A DNA stretch of 23,763 bases from Coriobacteriaceae bacterium (GTDB lineage Bacteria > Actinomycetota > Coriobacteriia > Coriobacteriales > UMGS124): contig JAHZHK010000016.1 in NCBI GenBank assembly GCA_019420325.1, forward strand, positions 1 through 23,763, given 5' to 3'. Below are positions 20,364-23,763 of the stretch, piece by piece; position 1 is the first letter of the stretch, and every line of letters starts with the position of its first letter. The notes beneath the pieces are model-generated. The model had not been told where the DNA came from and made no database searches. It saw only the letters and a list, made by a program, of their open reading frames with translations. The translations under genes and the position numbers were made by a program.

Positions 20364-22019
20364 TTAGATCCTCGTGGTCATATCGAGGGCGGCGACGCCG
20401 GTCTGGCCGGTGGAGATACGCAGGGCGTCGCTCACGTCGGAGACGAAGATCTTGCCATCGCCGGCGGCACCGGTGTGCAGCGCCTTCTGGGCAGCCGCGA
20501 CCACGATGCCGGGGTCGACCTCGGAGACCACCACGTCGACCTGGAGCTTGGGGAGCAGGTTGACGTTGGTCTGGACGCCGCGGTAGGAGCCAGTCTTGCC
20601 CTTCTCGATGCCGCAACCCATGACGTTGGAGACGGTCATACCGGTGACGCCAACCTTGGCCAGGGTGTCCTTCAGCTTCACGAACTCGGACTGGTTGCAG
20701 ATGATGGAGACGCGGGTCATGTAGCCAGCATGCTTGACCTCGGCAGGCTTGATGCCGGAGACGTCGACGCTCTCGCCGGAAGCGGAGGCCATGGCAGGAA
20801 CGACGGGTAGGAAGTCGGCGTAAGCGCTGGGCAGGCCATGCTCGCAGACGTCGAGGCCCTCGACTTCCTCAGCCTCGCTGACGCGCAGGCCCATGGTCTT
20901 CTTGACGACGACGAAGGTAATGCCGGCGGTGACGACGGTCCAAGCAAGGATGGCCACGACGCCGAGAAGCTGGATGCCGAGCAGGTTCAGGCCGCCGCCG
21001 TAGAAGAGACCGGCCAGATCCGAGTTGCCAGCGGTGCCGGTACCGAAGAAGCCGACGAGCACGGTGCCGAGGCAACCGCAGATACCATGGACGCCGGAGG
21101 CACCGACGGGGTCGTCGATGTGGAGCTTCTTGTCGATGAACTCGCAGCCGAGCACAACAGCGAGGCCGCAGACAAGGCCGATGGCGATGGAGCCGATGGC
21201 GTCGACGTCAGCGCAGCCAGCGGTGATGCCTACCAGGCCCGCCAGGGCGGCGTTGAGCGTATAGGTCACGTCGGGCTTGCCATTCTTGACCCAGGTGAGG
21301 ATCATAGCGGCGAGGACAGCGCACACGCAGGAAAGCGTAGTGGTCGTGAAGATCTGGGCGATCTGGGCGACGGAGCCGCCGGCAGCGCCGTTGAAGCCGT
21401 ACCAGCCGAACCACAGGATGAAGACGCCCAGGGCACCCAGCGTGATGCTGTGGCCGGGAATGGCATTGGAGCGGCCGTTCTGGTCATACTTGCCAAGGCG
21501 CGGGCCGAGGAAGGCAGCGCCGAGCAGAGCGATGGTGCCACCGACCATGTGGATGACGCCCGAGCCAGCCCAATCGATGAAGCCGAGGTCGGCCAGCCAG
21601 CCGCCGCCCCACACCCAGTGGGTCTCAATGGGGTAGATGATTGCGCAGATGACGATGGTTACCACAAGGTAGGAGCTGAACTTGGTGCGCTCGGCCATGG
21701 CGCCCGACACGATGGTCGTGGCCGTGGCACAGAACACGAGCTGGAAGAAGAAGTTGCTCCAGTCGAAGCTCGTGAAGTTGCCGCCGAGCCAACCGAAGTC
21801 GAGCTTGCCAATGAAGAAGTTGCCGGCGCCCGAAAGCAGGCCATAACCAACGAGCAGGAACACGACTGCACCGATGGAAAAGTCGAGCGTGTTCTTCATC
21901 ACGATGTTGCCCGCGTTCTTCGCCCTGGTGAAACCAGCTTCGACCATGGCGAAACCCGCCTGCATGAAGAACACCAGCAAGGCGCCTACGATGAACCACA
22001 AGCCAAATACGTCCTCCAT
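20364..22019 (-). CDS. amt: ammonium transporter fused to a PII signalling domain
   Basis: 551 residues; ATG 22019 has GAGGAGG 5 nt upstream, so a longer frame from 22091 is rejected. Residues 1-405 are an Amt/MEP/Rh channel of about eleven membrane spans. They carry Asp149 in FIDWAGSGVIH and the twin pore histidines His157 (VIHMVGG) and His311 (GVHGICG), and end in the conserved GLDVCEHGLPSAY (388-400). A short Ser/Gly linker follows. Residues 434-551 are a complete PII (GlnB/GlnK) domain: MTRVSII strand, T-loop with KTGSYRG (Tyr479 at the uridylylation position), and the ATP-binding GDGKIFV (520-526). Separate GlnK proteins normally plug Amt from the cytoplasm; here the regulator is tethered. 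Amt-PII fusions are known in some anaerobes. It has its own terminator and a palindrome upstream. Confidence 0.93.
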   Translation of the reverse strand: MEDVFGLWFIVGALLVFFMQAGFAMVEAGFTRAKNAGNIVMKNTLDFSIGAVVFLLVGYGLLSGAGNFFIGKLDFGWLGGNFTSFDWSNFFFQLVFCATATTIVSGAMAERTKFSSYLVVTIVICAIIYPIETHWVWGGGWLADLGFIDWAGSGVIHMVGGTIALLGAAFLGPRLGKYDQNGRSNAIPGHSITLGALGVFILWFGWYGFNGAAGGSVAQIAQIFTTTTLSCVCAVLAAMILTWVKNGKPDVTYTLNAALAGLVGITAGCADVDAIGSIAIGLVCGLAVVLGCEFIDKKLHIDDPVGASGVHGICGCLGTVLVGFFGTGTAGNSDLAGLFYGGGLNLLGIQLLGVVAILAWTVVTAGITFVVVKKTMGLRVSEAEEVEGLDVCEHGLPSAYADFLPVVPAMASASGESVDVSGIKPAEVKHAGYMTRVSIICNQSEFVKLKDTLAKVGVTGMTVSNVMGCGIEKGKTGSYRGVQTNVNLLPKLQVDVVVSEVDPGIVVAAAQKALHTGAAGDGKIFVSDVSDALRISTGQTGVAALDMTTRI

Positions 22020-22082
22020 GTCAGCCTCCTCACAATCCTTCTGTTCTGCCCCATCCGATGAGTGGCGCGGGAGCCGGGGCTT

Positions 22083-22105
22083 GCTCTCCATACCGTATGG
22101 AGAGC
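22083..22105. promoter_or_regulatory. perfect 23-bp palindrome upstream of amt
   Basis: GCTCTCCATAC (22083-22093), a central C, then GTATGGAGAGC (22095-22105) form an 11-bp perfect inverted repeat, 64 bp before the amt start codon. As DNA it resembles an operator; as RNA it would form a hairpin with almost no loop, so protein binding is more likely. It fits neither the AmtR, TnrA nor GlnR consensus as I know them. The TTGCTC before it and the 19-bp span recall MerR-type operators, but no gene faces that way. Confidence 0.6.
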
Positions 22106-22163
22106 ACCTTAAGCTGGGATTGTTTCAAGATTGAGGCATATCGCGATGCTTACAGGCCGGTAA

Positions 22164-22194
22164 CGAAAGCGTGCGAGAAGCGAAACGTGCGAGA
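22164..22194. repeat. two direct repeats of CGAAA(G)CGTGCGAGA upstream of amt
   Basis: CGAAAGCGTGCGAGA (22164-22178) and CGAAACGTGCGAGA (22181-22194) are tandem, 16-17 bp apart, in the same orientation. They lie between the flavoprotein terminator and the amt palindrome, about 60 bp further upstream. They may be a paired activator site. Confidence 0.4.
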
Positions 22195-22228
22195 CACAAA
22201 GGGAGCTTGCGGGAGGGTGCGGCGCAAG

Positions 22229-22266
22229 CAAAACGGCGGCCGGTGCTTGCGCGACCGACCGCCGTT
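22229..22266 (-). terminator. terminator of the flavoprotein gene
   Basis: AACGGCGG-CGG (22232-22243) pairs with CCG-CCGCCGTT (22255-22266) with one mismatch; on the minus strand it is followed by TTTTGC. An alternative, mutually exclusive stem GCGCAAGC/GCTTGCGC (22222-22229 with 22245-22252) overlaps it. It lies about 48 nt past the stop at 22315. Confidence 0.7.
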
Positions 22267-22314
22267 CTTGTCGTTCTTACTTACTTGTCAGCTAAAGCCA
22301 ACAGCGCGGATGCC

Positions 22315-23763
22315 TTAGAGGGCAGCCAGGGTCTCGCCGGTGAAGTAGCCGGTGGCGGCACAAGCCGTGACCGAAGCCTGGCCGGGGAGCGCAATGGCGC
22401 CGCAGGCGTACAGGCCGGGGATGCCGTTGCCGTCGTTGTCGATGACGAGGTTGTCGGCGTTGCAGATCACGCCGCCAGAGGTCTTGTAGCGCATGACGTT
22501 GAGCTTGAGGGCGTGGTACGGGGGCTCGAGGGAGTTGAGCCACTCGGTCTTGCCGAAGGCGGCGTCCTCGCCGGCCTCGACGTAGCCATCGTACTCAGCG
22601 AAGGTAGCCACGAGGTTGTCGACCGGCACGTCCATGGCGACGGCGAGGTCCTCGATGGTGTCGGCGGTGCGGTACACGTCCTCATGGATGTTGACGTTGT
22701 TCTTGACGGAGGTGCCCACGCAACGGTTGTCGAAGGCGCGCTGGTCGAAGATGACCCACCACTCGCGGTAGCCGCAGTCCAGGCATGCCTGGGCGGCGTC
22801 GTGGGACTGGCCCTCCTGGATGAAGCGCTTGCCGTTGGGCAGGACAAGCACCATGGGCGTCCAGTAGCCCCAGGTGGTGGCGTTGGGCAGGTCGCCCATC
22901 AGGTTGCAATAGTGGTTGGCGATGGAGGAGTCCATGCCGATCTGCTGCGCGCCGGCGGCCCAGGCCATGGTGTGGCCCTCGCCCATGCTGCCGCCGTTGA
23001 CGAGGACGCCGTAGTGAGCCCACTCGGGCAGGTAGGCGTTCATCATCTCGCCGTTGTCGATGAAGCAGCCGGTGGCCAGAACGACGGCGTTGGCCTTGAT
23101 GTCGACGTTGGCGCCGTTCTCGTCATGGAAGCGGCAGCCGATGACAGCGCCGTCGGGGGCGTCCTTGATGAGGGAGACAGCACGGAGGTTGTACTTGAAC
23201 TCGGCGCCGAGCTCCTCAAGCTTGGACTGGATGGGCGAAAGAACGTGCTGGTAGCCAGAGGCGATACCCTCGCCGGGCAGCACGACGGCGGGACCGAACT
23301 TGGGCAGCTCCTCCATGGTGCAGGGCTCGAGGAAGTCGCAGCCGAAGTTCTCGGCAGCGCAGTCGAAGAACTTCGTGGTAGCGAAGTACTTGCCCTCGGC
23401 GTACTGGGGCCACCAGTCGAAGTCAAACGTGGCGGTCTGCTTCTCCTTGGCCTTCTCCCAAGCCTGCTCGATGGTGACCTCGGAGCCGTGCTCGAGCTGG
23501 TTCTTGGTGCCGGTAGCGAACATGAACCAGCAGGAGGTGGCAGAGTCGCCGCCGAAGGAGCCCTTCTTTTCGGCGAAGATGATCTTCTTGCCAGCGAGAG
23601 CGGGCTCCATGCCAGCGGCCAGGCCAGCGACGCCGGTACCGATAATCAGGATGTCGGTCTCCTCGGAGAACGCGATGTCGGAAGAACCGACCAGATAGCC
23701 GGCCTCGTCAGCCATAGCAGCGCCAGCACCAACCGTAGCGCCAGCAACCAGACAAGCAGCGCC
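22315..23763 (-). CDS. exported FAD-dependent oxidoreductase, fumarate-reductase flavoprotein-like (5' end cut by window edge)
   Basis: The frame is open to the right edge, giving 482 residues. The first visible residues (GAACLVAGATVGAGAAMA) are the hydrophobic core and AxA-like cleavage region of a signal peptide, probably Tat, whose arginines would lie outside; the ATG at 23715 is therefore internal. The FAD-binding GTGVAGLAAG motif and FAEKKGSFGGDS follow. Later GKRFIQEG and the C-terminal SGGVICN...DGNGIPGLYACG place it in the FAD_binding_2/fumarate reductase flavoprotein group. Key fumarate-binding residues are not conserved: the catalytic Arg position (xTTRD in Shewanella Fcc3) reads QSHD, the HHTMGG histidines read YKTSGG, and the HGANRLGG arginine block is absent. 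It is thus probably a reductase or dehydrogenase for another organic substrate outside the membrane. No FMN-binding domain is fused to the visible part. Confidence 0.88.
   Translation of the reverse strand, partial: GAACLVAGATVGAGAAMADEAGYLVGSSDIAFSEETDILIIGTGVAGLAAGMEPALAGKKIIFAEKKGSFGGDSATSCWFMFATGTKNQLEHGSEVTIEQAWEKAKEKQTATFDFDWWPQYAEGKYFATTKFFDCAAENFGCDFLEPCTMEELPKFGPAVVLPGEGIASGYQHVLSPIQSKLEELGAEFKYNLRAVSLIKDAPDGAVIGCRFHDENGANVDIKANAVVLATGCFIDNGEMMNAYLPEWAHYGVLVNGGSMGEGHTMAWAAGAQQIGMDSSIANHYCNLMGDLPNATTWGYWTPMVLVLPNGKRFIQEGQSHDAAQACLDCGYREWWVIFDQRAFDNRCVGTSVKNNVNIHEDVYRTADTIEDLAVAMDVPVDNLVATFAEYDGYVEAGEDAAFGKTEWLNSLEPPYHALKLNVMRYKTSGGVICNADNLVIDNDGNGIPGLYACGAIALPGQASVTACAATGYFTGETLAAL

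Overview
The window is GC-rich, gene-dense bacterial DNA. It most likely comes from an anaerobic Coriobacteriia actinobacterium, probably of the Eggerthellaceae type. This is inferred from the gene content: a Tat-exported molybdenum oxidoreductase of the DMSO reductase family, a multi-TM LuxR regulator next to it, a Tat-type fumarate-reductase-like flavoprotein, an extracellular FMN-binding protein and an Amt-PII fusion. No tRNA, rRNA, CRISPR array or insertion sequence was recognised.

Layout. 1-2303 (minus): a 3'-truncated alpha/beta hydrolase behind an AAA-ATPase-like/PD-(D/E)XK protein. 2662-4857 (plus): modD-like phosphoribosyltransferase, then acetate kinase. 5106-8150 (minus): dmsB and dmsA. 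A 354-bp divergent control region follows. 8505-11937 (plus): a DmsC-type anchor, a membrane-bound LuxR regulator and a TorD/DmsD chaperone. 12221-13333 (minus): a membrane-tethered GH25 lysozyme. 13874-15937 (plus): a secreted protein with three FMN-binding repeats and two Ltp repeats. 16264-17871 (plus): a second AAA/PD-(D/E)XK protein. 18357-20144 (plus): a DASS/SLC13 anion symporter. 20364-22019 (minus): an Amt-PII fusion. 22315-23763 (minus): a flavoprotein running off the right edge.

Working together. The core is an anaerobic respiratory locus. DmsA and DmsB form the exported catalytic and iron-sulfur subunits, DmsC the quinol-oxidising anchor, TorD the maturation chaperone, and the LuxR protein a likely local sensor-regulator. 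The two arms face each other across one inverted repeat that overlaps the dmsA -35 and lies upstream of the dmsC -10. modD fits the molybdenum theme. The exported flavoprotein and the triple-FMN protein are other candidate extracytoplasmic electron carriers or terminal reductases; a link between them is inference only.

Most notable: the triple-FMN/Ltp architecture with signs of internal gene conversion; a 260-bp dispersed repeat whose second copy carries the last codons of a lost dmsB; a flavoprotein lacking the fumarate reductase catalytic residues; and a perfect 23-bp palindrome upstream of amt. I did not find a clearly new multi-gene system beyond these.
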